64,000 nt of DNA from an uncultured Bacteroidales bacterium (GCA_905234695.1 CAJOHZ010000001.1:62001-126000); one strand, 5' to 3'; counted from the stretch's first letter, positions 36,008-44,729 are shown. Numbers and translations are program-made. The notes: generated from the letters alone by a model not told the origin.

Positions 36008-36613
36008 ATGGCAAGGCCCGGTGTATATATACGCGATGTACATTTACTGGATGAACTCAATAACCAAATTGAGCGTTCCGGAGAAGCCATGTCGACCATA
36101 GATATGAATGTCGGCAACTACATCAATGGCGTTAGAGATACCTTGAGAAGTCAATTGGACTATATCCAAATGAAACTCGGAGAGGCAAAATCAAGCCTAA
36201 GCAGTGCTGAAAATGCATTGAGTATTTGCAGGTCATCACAAGCTGCCGCCGCAGTAGTGGGACTACCCGCTCCGAGTTGTGTACTAGAAGAATGTGCCGT
36301 CGATGCCGCTCGGGCAGAGGTGGCGAAATGGAGTATGCGATACGAGCAAGGTCAACGGATTATGGGGGAATGTCAACAGGAAATTGCAGGATATAATGCC
36401 GGAGGGCATGTGCTTATCCGTACGATGTGTGAACAGCAGACCCCGCTGGCCTCACAAACTCTCATGGAACGGAAAGGGCAACTGCAAGATATTTTGAATT
36501 CTGAAGTTGTAGCAAGTCCTATGAATGGCTCCAGCGATATGTCCAAAGAGCCTCTACGTTCTCCTTCCGAAGGAAATCGTAATAATGCCTTAAAAAAACG
36601 GTTCAAATTATAG
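36008..36613 (+). CDS. Helical protein of unknown function within the WXG100 cluster
   Basis: 201 residues, no family recognised. Largely helical (DVHLLDELNNQIERSGEAM, then a long helix with GEAKSSLSSAENAL), with a Cys-containing middle and a polar, basic tail. No signal peptide or membrane helix. By position, between WXG100-like genes, it could be a chaperone or targeting partner comparable to the helical proteins encoded beside LXG toxins in Firmicutes (inference). Confidence 0.65.
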   Translation: MARPGVYIRDVHLLDELNNQIERSGEAMSTIDMNVGNYINGVRDTLRSQLDYIQMKLGEAKSSLSSAENALSICRSSQAAAAVVGLPAPSCVLEECAVDAARAEVAKWSMRYEQGQRIMGECQQEIAGYNAGGHVLIRTMCEQQTPLASQTLMERKGQLQDILNSEVVASPMNGSSDMSKEPLRSPSEGNRNNALKKRFKL

Positions 36614-36641
36614 TTGCAGTTTTCCCTAACAAAAGAACACG

Positions 36642-36890
36642 ATGAGTGCTATCCCTAATTTCGTATCTCAGGTTCAGGAAGTTGAACGAGAGCTAAAAAC
36701 CGAATGGAATTCCGTCCAAGAAGGCTGGCAAGACAGTGTCGCAGAAGACTTCAATGAAAGAGTTATGGAACCCTACATGCGAAACTTTCCGCAATACATC
36801 ACCGGTGAAGGTATCAGCGGTTATGGTCTTGAGCAGTTGTTACAGCAGATGGAGAAACATATACAAGAGATGAACACTCTTGTTAGCTAA
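36642..36890 (+). CDS. Small WXG100-like protein
   Basis: 82 residues. A first helix (FVSQVQEVERELKTEW) leads into EGWQDSVAEDF (Trp29), the same W-x-D turn as in its neighbours, and then a second helix. It is shorter than typical WXG100 proteins and may be a partner for a heterodimer. The following gene starts 34 bp on. Confidence 0.65.
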   Translation: MSAIPNFVSQVQEVERELKTEWNSVQEGWQDSVAEDFNERVMEPYMRNFPQYITGEGISGYGLEQLLQQMEKHIQEMNTLVS

Positions 36891-36924
36891 AATCAAAGAA
36901 TAAAGAATAAAAACATACACAACT

Positions 36925-37764
36925 ATGAGTAATGCAATAACAGGTTCTGTCGCGTTGACGGAATTAAAATCAGATTTAACACAATTATCCACTACCCTAC
37001 ATGAAGTTTTCGACTTGATGAACGCAGACATGTCCAAAGTCGGAGATGCATGGCAGGATGGGAAATACCAAGAGTTTGTAGATGGATACAGACCACAGAT
37101 ACAAAAATGTGAAGATATTTCCGTACGCTATAGTGAATGGTGTAAAAGAGTGCTTGATCCTACAATCGATAATGTCATTGCTGTTGAGCGTACCGACGTG
37201 GGCAGCGGTAGCGGCTCTATTGGTGGCGTTGGCGCCGCAGGGGCTGTCAGCAGCGGATCTGCTGCTGTGAGTACTTCTAGTGGAAAGGCAGGAGGATTTA
37301 ATATGGGTGGAGCGAAAACATCCACCTCAAATGCATCGTTGAATCACTCCCCACAACTCGAATCATGGATGAATGAAAAATTAAAACCCTCACCTGATCC
37401 GAGATCAAAAAGTCTTACTGATAAAATAAAAGACCTACGCGAGAATGCAAAAATCGAGGACAAAAAAAATAACTTCTGCTATACAAGCGAACAAAAAGAG
37501 GGCAGGCTTCGAACCACAAAAAGGATTGTAACAGAAACTTTTTCCAACACAAAGGGGACTTCTATCAATTCTGGTTCCACTTCCGAGACTGTTGGTAATG
37601 TGGTTTCCGTTGGGACCAACACTTCTGCATCATCCAACATAAACCGTACATACAATTCTGGTAGTTCAACCCGAAACAATTCAAGTTCCGACTCAAATTC
37701 AGTTTCTACCGAACAAATATGCGTGGATCTGAAAAATCTCCCTGAGTACGGAGACAATAATTAA
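36925..37764 (+). CDS. WXG100-like domain protein with Ser/Asn-rich tail
   Basis: 279 residues. Residues 1-95 are a WXG100-like hairpin (AWQDGKYQEF, Trp43) closely matching the N terminus of the toxin at 37846. A Gly/Ala/Ser linker follows, and then a polar, low-complexity Ser/Thr/Asn tail with no recognisable toxin domain. It may be a secreted structural or orphan effector. A C-terminal domain unlike its sister's is the usual look of polymorphic toxin families. Confidence 0.75.
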   Translation: MSNAITGSVALTELKSDLTQLSTTLHEVFDLMNADMSKVGDAWQDGKYQEFVDGYRPQIQKCEDISVRYSEWCKRVLDPTIDNVIAVERTDVGSGSGSIGGVGAAGAVSSGSAAVSTSSGKAGGFNMGGAKTSTSNASLNHSPQLESWMNEKLKPSPDPRSKSLTDKIKDLRENAKIEDKKNNFCYTSEQKEGRLRTTKRIVTETFSNTKGTSINSGSTSETVGNVVSVGTNTSASSNINRTYNSGSSTRNNSSSDSNSVSTEQICVDLKNLPEYGDNN

Positions 37765-37845
37765 TACAAAAACGCTGTTAATATGTTGGTTAATGATTAA
37801 TAACGCTAAAAAATATACACTCAATACAATTTACAAATAATAGCA

Positions 37846-39204
37846 ATGGCCTCAAGCAATGCCATAACAAGTTCCGCGGCATTGGCTGAACTCAAAACGG
37901 ATTTGACAAATCTGTCAGCGACTTTGCATGAAATATCTGAACTGATGAATACAGATATGTCGCAAGTCGGTGAAGCGTGGCAGGACAACAAATATCAGGA
38001 GTTTGTTGACAACTACGCCCCCCAGATACAGAAATGCGAAGATATCGCCGATCGCTATAACGAATGGTGCAAGAAGGTACTTGACCCAACGATTGACAAT
38101 GTCATAGCTGTTGAAAGAACCGATGTTGGTGGTGTAAGCAGTCCCGTAAAGGACGTCAAAGCCGTTGGCATGATGGCCGGTGTTGGGGTTGGTACCGTAG
38201 CCGCAGTTACAGCTGCTTCCGTGGGGAAAAGAGTCTTCAATATGGGGTCTACAAAAACAGCATCCCCTCATCTTCAATCCAATTCCACAGAAGCCCCTGA
38301 ATTATCTAAAGAAGAACACTCTAGTGGAATATACCGAAATCCGTCAATACCATATGCCAAAGGAAGAGTCACCTCTTTCCCATCTCCTACCCCAACATCT
38401 CCTTACAACAATCGCATAGTGACGCCCACCACACCCACAGAAACAGTAAACAGTGATGTTGTTGAGGACGAAAGCAAGTTGATTCAACAAGCGTTTGAAA
38501 AAAACAACAAGGATTTGGGAAAGGCTTTGGGTATAGAGCAAGGTCCAAAAATGAGTATCGAAGAGGCAGATAAGCAGAATGCCAATCCTAATTATCCATT
38601 CAAGTACATTGCCGACCCAGAGGGAGACTTTGTAGACGCACATGGTAATCGTTTTCGCAAGAACCCAGATTGGGTAGCTGGAAGAGATGAACAATACACC
38701 GTTAATTGCGCTACATGCGCCGCAGCCTATGCATTGCGGTTACGTGGCTTTGACGTGAAAGCCAAAGGTAACCCAGAAAGAGATGGCAATCTGAACACAT
38801 GGCTTTCGAAAAGCCACTCGTTTGACATTTGGAACAATCCCGATGGAACAAAAGCTAGCCCTTCGCATTATGTGGATTGGATGAAGGACAATAATCTTGT
38901 CACGATGTCTCCAAATGATTATAAAAACTTTTTTGAGGAAAAATGCAAAGACCAAGGGGTGTACATTGTCACTGTGGCATGGAAAAGCGAAGGTGGACAT
39001 GCGACCATACTGCAAAGAGACACTGACGGGAAGTTATATTACATTGAACCTCAGAAATTCGACGCATACAAATCCAATGACGGAAGAAGAAGTATAGACG
39101 ATCTTGTCAATAGAATGGCACAAAGACAACCTTCCACTAAAGGCGTAATGAGGGTGGACGATAAATTGTTTAATGTGGATTATGCAAGACTATTTGAAAT
39201 TTAA
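37846..39204 (+). CDS. WXG100-like polymorphic toxin with C-terminal papain-fold (Tox-PL) domain
   Basis: 452 residues. The N-terminal export-type domain (1-97, Trp45 in EAWQDNKYQEF) is shared with the previous protein. A hydrophobic Gly/Ala segment lies near 105-130, then a proline-rich linker. The C-terminal domain (about 255-452) has VNCATCAAAYALRLRGF, with candidate nucleophile Cys288 (or Cys291), GGHATIL with His385, and YYIEPQ with acidic Glu401. This Cys-His-acid order and the NC..C..A..LR.RG pattern match papain-fold toxins of the glutamine-deamidase type. It would act inside a rival or host cell. An apparent immunity gene follows 5 bp later. Confidence 0.85.
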   Translation: MASSNAITSSAALAELKTDLTNLSATLHEISELMNTDMSQVGEAWQDNKYQEFVDNYAPQIQKCEDIADRYNEWCKKVLDPTIDNVIAVERTDVGGVSSPVKDVKAVGMMAGVGVGTVAAVTAASVGKRVFNMGSTKTASPHLQSNSTEAPELSKEEHSSGIYRNPSIPYAKGRVTSFPSPTPTSPYNNRIVTPTTPTETVNSDVVEDESKLIQQAFEKNNKDLGKALGIEQGPKMSIEEADKQNANPNYPFKYIADPEGDFVDAHGNRFRKNPDWVAGRDEQYTVNCATCAAAYALRLRGFDVKAKGNPERDGNLNTWLSKSHSFDIWNNPDGTKASPSHYVDWMKDNNLVTMSPNDYKNFFEEKCKDQGVYIVTVAWKSEGGHATILQRDTDGKLYYIEPQKFDAYKSNDGRRSIDDLVNRMAQRQPSTKGVMRVDDKLFNVDYARLFEI

Positions 39205-39209
39205 CCAAT

Positions 39210-39449
39210 ATGAATAAAACTATACCAGAATCAGTAATAGAAGAAGCAAAAGGGCTCATAAATATTTATGGGAACAACCTTGAATACATGGGGGAATATA
39301 AAGGATTTGATGTGTATAAATTCAAATTTCCCAAAGATAGCGAAACGGGGTTTCCCTATGTTTACCTGCATGATTCCTCCAAAGACACAGTAATGGAAAT
39401 TACAGGTTTTGATGCTTTGGATATTATTGATGAATTTGTACAAGAATAG
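39210..39449 (+). CDS. Probable immunity protein for the Tox-PL toxin
   Basis: 79 residues, small and acidic, beginning 5 bp after the toxin stop. No known family; it has strand-like segments (GFDVYKFKFPKD, FPYVYLHD) and an acidic end. Position, size and charge are those of an immunity protein that blocks the papain-fold active site. This is inferred from context only. Confidence 0.65.
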   Translation: MNKTIPESVIEEAKGLINIYGNNLEYMGEYKGFDVYKFKFPKDSETGFPYVYLHDSSKDTVMEITGFDALDIIDEFVQE

Positions 39450-39491
39450 AATGTATCTGATTCAAGTGTACGGATGTAAATTGTCACAATC

Positions 39492-40280
39492 ATGGATAGA
39501 GAAATAAAAATTGGCAGAAGCGTTGAAGGTTCGAACACAATATTGGTGCCGGCCACATTCAAACGAGTAAGCCGCAACCACGCTTCTATTCATTGGCATG
39601 ACGGCGTCGCCACCATTGAAGACAATGGTTCGTCAAACGGAACATTTGTCAATGGCCAGCGCATTACTAGAGCCAACCTCACGGAATACGATACAGTGTG
39701 GCTTGGCGGCACCGGAATTGACGAATATTGTTACCAACTCGATTTAAGAAGAATATTCGCATCATTTCCCAATACCGCCCCTACTCTGAAAGTCAATCCA
39801 GTTCAGAACATCAATCCTGCTCAGAACATCACCCCTGTTCAAGAAATAAGAAACAACACTCAGCGCACCGACTACACCAGAGAGTTTGCCAGTGTCAAAC
39901 AGGCCTACATAGACTATCATGCGGGAATGTCGAAATTATCAAAAAAGGCAAATACACGGATGCAACTGCCCAGGGTATTGTTATCGCTGATTCCCGCCGC
40001 ACTAGGTGTGGTCATTATGATTATATCAACTGACATGACCATGAGGATTGTCGCCATGTCGGCAGGTTCTGTCCTTAGTGGTTTAATCGGTGTATTAACA
40101 ATGGGTAAAAGTTCCTCCAATAAAGAGAAAATGGCTGAAGATGTGTTGGATCTCCAACTCAAGTACCAGAAATTATATAGATGTCCGAAATGTGGAAAAG
40201 AGTTTAATCTGGACTTGCACTGGAAGAAATTGGAAGCGGAAGGGAAATGTCCTTACGGTTGTGGCGCGCGATATGTCTAA
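39492..40280 (+). CDS. FHA domain membrane protein with C-terminal zinc ribbon
   Basis: 262 residues. The FHA domain (1-95; KIGRSVEGSN, VSRNHASI, SSNGTFVNGQ) is followed by a polar linker with short repeated NPVQNI/NPAQNI motifs (about 99-117). A hydrophobic region (about 158-205) has two helices. The tail is a zinc ribbon with CPKC near residue 230 and a second CPYGC pair. FHA and ribbon should both be cytoplasmic. It follows the immunity gene by 42 bp. Confidence 0.8.
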   Translation: MDREIKIGRSVEGSNTILVPATFKRVSRNHASIHWHDGVATIEDNGSSNGTFVNGQRITRANLTEYDTVWLGGTGIDEYCYQLDLRRIFASFPNTAPTLKVNPVQNINPAQNITPVQEIRNNTQRTDYTREFASVKQAYIDYHAGMSKLSKKANTRMQLPRVLLSLIPAALGVVIMIISTDMTMRIVAMSAGSVLSGLIGVLTMGKSSSNKEKMAEDVLDLQLKYQKLYRCPKCGKEFNLDLHWKKLEAEGKCPYGCGARYV

Positions 40281-40367
40281 TAAAGAGATTCCGTCATATG
40301 GCTATTCTATAGATGGGAATATTTTAAGGTGATAAAATGAAAAAAAATAGGATATATAAATAACAAT

Positions 40368-40901
40368 ATGAAAACCATTAAAGTGGGTCGCGATAGCGGC
40401 AACGATATTGTAATTCAAAACGACGATCATGTAAGCAGAACACATTGTCATTTTATCTTGGATGACAATGGCAACTATCACGTGATTGATCTTAATTCAA
40501 CTAATGGTACCTTCGTCAATGGCGTGCGGCGTAGCGGAGAAACGCTACTTCAACCCAGCGACACTGTTCGTATCGGGAACAGCATGCTACCGTGGCAATA
40601 CTATTTTAACGGACGTCCCGGGGAGGCAGAGAATAATAACAAAACCTCCCTCATGGATTCCAAACCTCAATGCGTGCCTCCAACACCCGCCCCTCCTGAG
40701 GAAGAGAAAAAAGGATGTGGATTTGGCGTTGCTTCCCTCATTTGCGGTATTTTAGGAGTCAATTTACTTGCCATTATTTTCAGCATTGTGGCACTTAGCC
40801 GTAAAGAAAAGAATAAGGGCCTCGGTATCGCAGGTCTTGTATTGGGTATTATTTGGACCATTATCTCAATTCTTCTTGTTATTGCAATCTATGCCAGTTA
40901 A
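40368..40901 (+). CDS. FHA domain protein with DUF4190-like membrane region
   Basis: 177 residues. FHA (1-82; VGRDSGNDIVIQ, VSRTHCHF, STNGTFVNG, LPWQYYF) is followed by a Pro-rich linker and two membrane helices with GLGIAGLVLGI, matching the DUF4190 pattern. It shares the LP/IPW..YF ending of the FHA domain with the genes at 24276, 27745 and 30159, so these form one recent paralogue set. The next gene starts 2 bp later. Confidence 0.85.
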   Translation: MKTIKVGRDSGNDIVIQNDDHVSRTHCHFILDDNGNYHVIDLNSTNGTFVNGVRRSGETLLQPSDTVRIGNSMLPWQYYFNGRPGEAENNNKTSLMDSKPQCVPPTPAPPEEEKKGCGFGVASLICGILGVNLLAIIFSIVALSRKEKNKGLGIAGLVLGIIWTIISILLVIAIYAS

Positions 40902-40903
40902 TC

Positions 40904-42673
40904 ATGGAAGAGAACACTGAAATTTATAAAGAGTTACAACCTGGAACAGGACTTTGTGGCGATAAATATATTATCGAAAAGAAGATAGGTGAAGGCGGGT
41001 TCGGTATCACCTACAGAGCGGTTCAGAAAGGGTTGAACCGCGCCGTATGTATCAAGGAGTATTTCCTTGCAGGGCGATGTGTTCGAAACACCTATGCACG
41101 GACTGTACAATTGCAGGGTATCAATGAGGCTGTATTTGAAAAGTATCGCCAAGCATTCGTGCGTGAGGCGAAAACGTTGGCAACCCTGCGACATCCCAAT
41201 ATCGTAGAGGTGATTGATGTGTTTGACGAAAACGGCACATCGTATATGGTTATGCCATTCCTTGAAGGCCGCAGTTTGCAAAGTATCGTGGAGAAGAACG
41301 GACCACTGTCCAGTCAAGAGGCGGTGAACTATATCGCACAAATCACAAATGCCGTCGGATATATACACGAACGTCATATCCTACACCGAGATATAAAGCC
41401 GGACAACATCATGGTAACGGCTGACTACAAGGCTATACTGATTGACTTTGGATCGGCACGCGAATTTGAAGAGGACAAGACTCAGGCACAGACTTCGATG
41501 CTTACCCATGGCTACGCTCCTACGGAACAATACACCAGAAACAGCAGAAAGGGATCATATACGGATATATACGCCATAGGAGCCACATTGTATTTTGTGC
41601 TAACTGGCCAAGTCCCTCTGGAGGCTGCTGCCCGAATGACAGAACAAATGCCTGAGCCCAAAGAATTAAATCCCGATATTCCGGAAGAGATTAACAGAAC
41701 CATCATGAAAGCCATGCAACTGAGGGCAGAGAACCGCCACCAGAGTATTAGCGAATTCATGGATGACCTGCGTAATATCAAACCATCGGAATTGGTTGAC
41801 GAGTCTATCGGTGGAAAAACAATCGTGGTTGAAAAGACCAAGAAATGGATGTGGTGGGCTATAGGTGCCGCAGCAGTGGCAATAATTGTATTGGGCATTT
41901 GGCTAGCCCTTCGACCAGAAGTAAAAGAAGGGGTTGTTGTTGCAAAGACCGAGGATTTCACCGGGATGAATATTTATCCGATGATTTGGGTAGAAGGAGG
42001 CACTTTTACCATGGGGAACAATGAAATCAATAATGAAGATGAAGACTGCCCAGAGCATCAAGTCACGTTGGATGGTTTTTGGATTGGCCAGTTTGAAGTT
42101 TCTCAAGGTTTTTGGAAAAAAATAATGGGAAACAATCCTTCGGAATATCAACCTACTCAACGACAAAATGGAAAAGTCGTTACTCTAGAGGAACGCGACC
42201 TACTACCTGTTGAAAATATTGGATATGATGAAGTCAAGTATTTTATCTCAAAACTTAACGCTATGACTGGCAAGACATTCTCATTGCCATCGGAAGCCCA
42301 ATGGGAATATGCCGCAAGAGGTGGTAATAAAAGCAAAGGAGGGAAATACGCAAATGGAGAAATGATTCCAAAAGAAATATGGTTTGATAAAGACTTCCCT
42401 ATACGAACAAATGCAGAAACAGTATCCAATGAATTAGGCATATACCACATGAGTGGCAATGTAGCAGAATGGTGCCAAGACTATTATGATGAGGATTTCT
42501 ACACTAACGCCTATAGTACGGTAAATCCAGTGAATAGGGAAGAAGCGAATCTTGTGGTAGTAAGAGGGGGAAGTTTCAAGGACAATACACCGACAAAGGT
42601 TAATGTGTTTCATCGCGAAGCCGACGATGCACCTCAAAGTTATATAGGATTCCGTTTAATAATGAAACAATAA
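40904..42673 (+). CDS. Ser/Thr kinase fused through a TM helix to an FGE/SUMF1-type domain
   Basis: 589 residues. The kinase domain (about 20-285) is complete: GEGGFG, CIKEY, HRDIKPDN, DFGSA, TEQY in the activation region. A membrane helix lies near 313-335. The extracytoplasmic part (about 350-589) resembles formylglycine-generating-enzyme/SUMF1 folds (VEGGTFTMGNN, GFWIGQFEVSQGFW, LPSEAQWEYAARGG, NVAEWCQD, VVRGGSF, GFRL). Such kinase-FGE fusions are known in several phyla; the FGE part may sense or bind proteins. ATG 40904 is preferred to 40853, which is inside the previous gene. Confidence 0.9.
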   Translation: MEENTEIYKELQPGTGLCGDKYIIEKKIGEGGFGITYRAVQKGLNRAVCIKEYFLAGRCVRNTYARTVQLQGINEAVFEKYRQAFVREAKTLATLRHPNIVEVIDVFDENGTSYMVMPFLEGRSLQSIVEKNGPLSSQEAVNYIAQITNAVGYIHERHILHRDIKPDNIMVTADYKAILIDFGSAREFEEDKTQAQTSMLTHGYAPTEQYTRNSRKGSYTDIYAIGATLYFVLTGQVPLEAAARMTEQMPEPKELNPDIPEEINRTIMKAMQLRAENRHQSISEFMDDLRNIKPSELVDESIGGKTIVVEKTKKWMWWAIGAAAVAIIVLGIWLALRPEVKEGVVVAKTEDFTGMNIYPMIWVEGGTFTMGNNEINNEDEDCPEHQVTLDGFWIGQFEVSQGFWKKIMGNNPSEYQPTQRQNGKVVTLEERDLLPVENIGYDEVKYFISKLNAMTGKTFSLPSEAQWEYAARGGNKSKGGKYANGEMIPKEIWFDKDFPIRTNAETVSNELGIYHMSGNVAEWCQDYYDEDFYTNAYSTVNPVNREEANLVVVRGGSFKDNTPTKVNVFHREADDAPQSYIGFRLIMKQ

Positions 42674-42697
42674 TACTAATCAAAAAAAGTAAATACT

Positions 42698-44098
42698 ATG
42701 AAAAAGAAACTTTTATTATTTGTTGTTGTACTTGGTATGGGTGCAATTTCTTTCGCACAAGGTTCCAAAGACAATGCAATTAAAGCTGTCGAAGCAAAAC
42801 AAAAAGAATTATTGACAAATTTAAAGTCCATAGATGGAATTCAACAGAAAGAGTTAAGGGGTGCAAAAGAAATCAATCAATTTTGGATTGAGCAAGGAAA
42901 AACCATACAATACGGTACAAAGAAAAGCAAAATAATAAGTGCATCCGACAAATTTAATAAATACCGGAAAACCATTACAAAGAAGAATGGATTTGATGTT
43001 AAGGATTTCACCTACAATGATCCTACAATATCTAAGGCGGAAGCCAAAACGGACAAAAATGGCAAAGTCGACGAACATACATTTGTAATTGTGTATAACA
43101 TCCATAAATGTCAGACAAAACTCTCCAATTCATATAAAGATGAAGCCGGCAAGGAGATTGCTACCAACTATGAGGCTTGCTACAATTTGACGATGACATG
43201 GATTGTGAAAATCAACAAGAAGCAAGAAAGTAAAATTGATGCAATTACATTGGAATCTATAAAAGCCACGCCTAATAGAGACAAAGAAATACTGGCCTCC
43301 ATCAACAAAGAGGTAAATCGACTGATAAAAGAATGGTATGACAACAATATTCCTGCATATTTTACGGACAAGGTGCAAGGGGATGTGATTATTAACAGTC
43401 AGCTATCTCCGTCTCAACCCAGTGGCTATAAAATCGATAAGATTCAGAAAACAGTAACTGTTACCAGTAATCTACCAACTGTACGGTTAAACGTTGACCC
43501 CAAAAAACACATGAGTACAGATTCCATGTATGTAGATAATCCAACAGCATTTTACACTTTTACCCCCAAATCCTTTACGATTAATTTTCCTGATGATTAC
43601 AAACAAGGTGAATTGTCTGTGGAATTTGAAAAGGGGACTTTAACCGGTCCGCAAACTTTGAGTAGTCAGGAAAGGAACATGCGAGAGGCCGTGAATAAAA
43701 GTAATCAGGCCAAAAATGAGATTTTCTCAATAATTGAAGACTTCACAAAGAATCCAAATGCTGAAAACACAAAACGATTCAAGTCGATGTTTGCGGAAAA
43801 TGCCATGGTTGAAATAGCATATCTCACAAAAAAAGGAGTAAAAAGGGAAACAAAAGATTGTTCTAAATATGTGAATAGATTAAAAGGAGTGGATGTGGCG
43901 ATGGATCAAATCGGGACCCCTACGCTCCCTGATATTACTGTGGAGCCTTGGACGGTCAGCATTCCCTACACACAGAGAACTTCATACGGAAAATATTGTG
44001 ACCGTACTAATAAACGTATTAATTTAGTAAAAGACAGTAATGGATCGTTCAAGATTGCAAGCATTGTGGTTGACAACGACCCCGTGCCGTGCGAGTAA
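42698..44098 (+). CDS. Exported protein of unknown function
   Basis: 466 residues with a clear signal peptide (MKKKLLLFVVVLGMGAISFA). The mature part is Lys/Asn-rich, mixed alpha/beta, with a long charged N-terminal helix and strand-like segments in the second half (TVEPWTVSIPY and following). No family recognised. Low GC matches the FHA cluster, and it lies only 24 bp after the kinase-FGE gene. It probably ends the operon; a terminator follows. Confidence 0.7.
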   Translation: MKKKLLLFVVVLGMGAISFAQGSKDNAIKAVEAKQKELLTNLKSIDGIQQKELRGAKEINQFWIEQGKTIQYGTKKSKIISASDKFNKYRKTITKKNGFDVKDFTYNDPTISKAEAKTDKNGKVDEHTFVIVYNIHKCQTKLSNSYKDEAGKEIATNYEACYNLTMTWIVKINKKQESKIDAITLESIKATPNRDKEILASINKEVNRLIKEWYDNNIPAYFTDKVQGDVIINSQLSPSQPSGYKIDKIQKTVTVTSNLPTVRLNVDPKKHMSTDSMYVDNPTAFYTFTPKSFTINFPDDYKQGELSVEFEKGTLTGPQTLSSQERNMREAVNKSNQAKNEIFSIIEDFTKNPNAENTKRFKSMFAENAMVEIAYLTKKGVKRETKDCSKYVNRLKGVDVAMDQIGTPTLPDITVEPWTVSIPYTQRTSYGKYCDRTNKRINLVKDSNGSFKIASIVVDNDPVPCE

Positions 44099-44136
44099 TA
44101 TCAATATATTTAAAAGCCCAAAATAGGTAAAACAGA

Positions 44137-44172
44137 AAGGCCGACAGATGAACTATCGCGTGTGTCGGCCTT
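44137..44172 (+). terminator. Terminator after the T7SS-like cluster
   Basis: 10-bp perfect stem AAGGCCGACA / TGTCGGCCTT with a 16-nt loop, followed by CTACTTA rather than a T run. The same stem core recurs after the next gene. Confidence 0.65.
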
Positions 44173-44236
44173 CTACTTACAGAAGATATTAAATAACAAC
44201 CGATGTGTCGATGGGATATAACCGACATCACATCAT

Positions 44237-44665
44237 ATGAAAATCAAACAAATACTATATACAACAACGATGATTGTTGTGATGGTTTTTGGAGCATTGG
44301 TATTTAGCGCATTTACCAAACCAAATCATGACACTCAACTTGCATGTATAAATACAGGAATGAATGATAACAACAATTGGAAATTATTCCGGGAAAATGT
44401 TGCCTATTGCGATGGAGAAAAAGATGTATGCTCTGGCACTGGATATGTTTGGATTAACACAGATACATATCAAATTGCTTTTTCATTTTCTAGAGGGAGT
44501 AGTTCAACCAAATATGACTTAACGCAAACCTCAAAAAAGGAAGGATACAATATGCGCTTCTGGTATAATAATAGATATTGGTATGTGTATATTAATGTCC
44601 CTGAACCCATCCATCACTCTACACCAAATAGACACAAGAGTATACAACGTCCTATTGGCAACTAA
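44237..44665 (+). CDS. Small exported protein of unknown function
   Basis: 142 residues; an N-terminal hydrophobic segment (about 6-27) is probably a signal peptide or anchor. The mature part has three Cys (ACINTG, YCDGEKDVC) and aromatic strand-like segments (RFWYNNRYWYVYIN), suggesting a small disulfide-linked beta domain. No family. It is AT-rich like the preceding cluster and bracketed by two terminators, so independently transcribed. Confidence 0.6.
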   Translation: MKIKQILYTTTMIVVMVFGALVFSAFTKPNHDTQLACINTGMNDNNNWKLFRENVAYCDGEKDVCSGTGYVWINTDTYQIAFSFSRGSSSTKYDLTQTSKKEGYNMRFWYNNRYWYVYINVPEPIHHSTPNRHKSIQRPIGN

Positions 44666-44692
44666 ACATTTTTTTTTCACGTTAGAAACAAT

Positions 44693-44729
44693 AAGCCGAC
44701 AGAAAAACACTCATAACTGTCGGCTTTTT
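44693..44729 (+). terminator. Rho-independent-type terminator
   Basis: Stem AAGCCGACAG / CTGTCGGCTT with a 14-nt loop, then TTTTTATT. The stem sequence resembles the terminator at 44137. Confidence 0.85.

Noticed and set aside
24276..44098. Reading the FHA/kinase/PP2C cluster as a type VI secretion system
   Set aside because: FHA, PpkA-like kinase and PppA-like phosphatase also regulate T6SS, but no TssB/C sheath, ClpV, Hcp, VgrG or baseplate gene is present, and the FtsK plus WXG-like genes point elsewhere.
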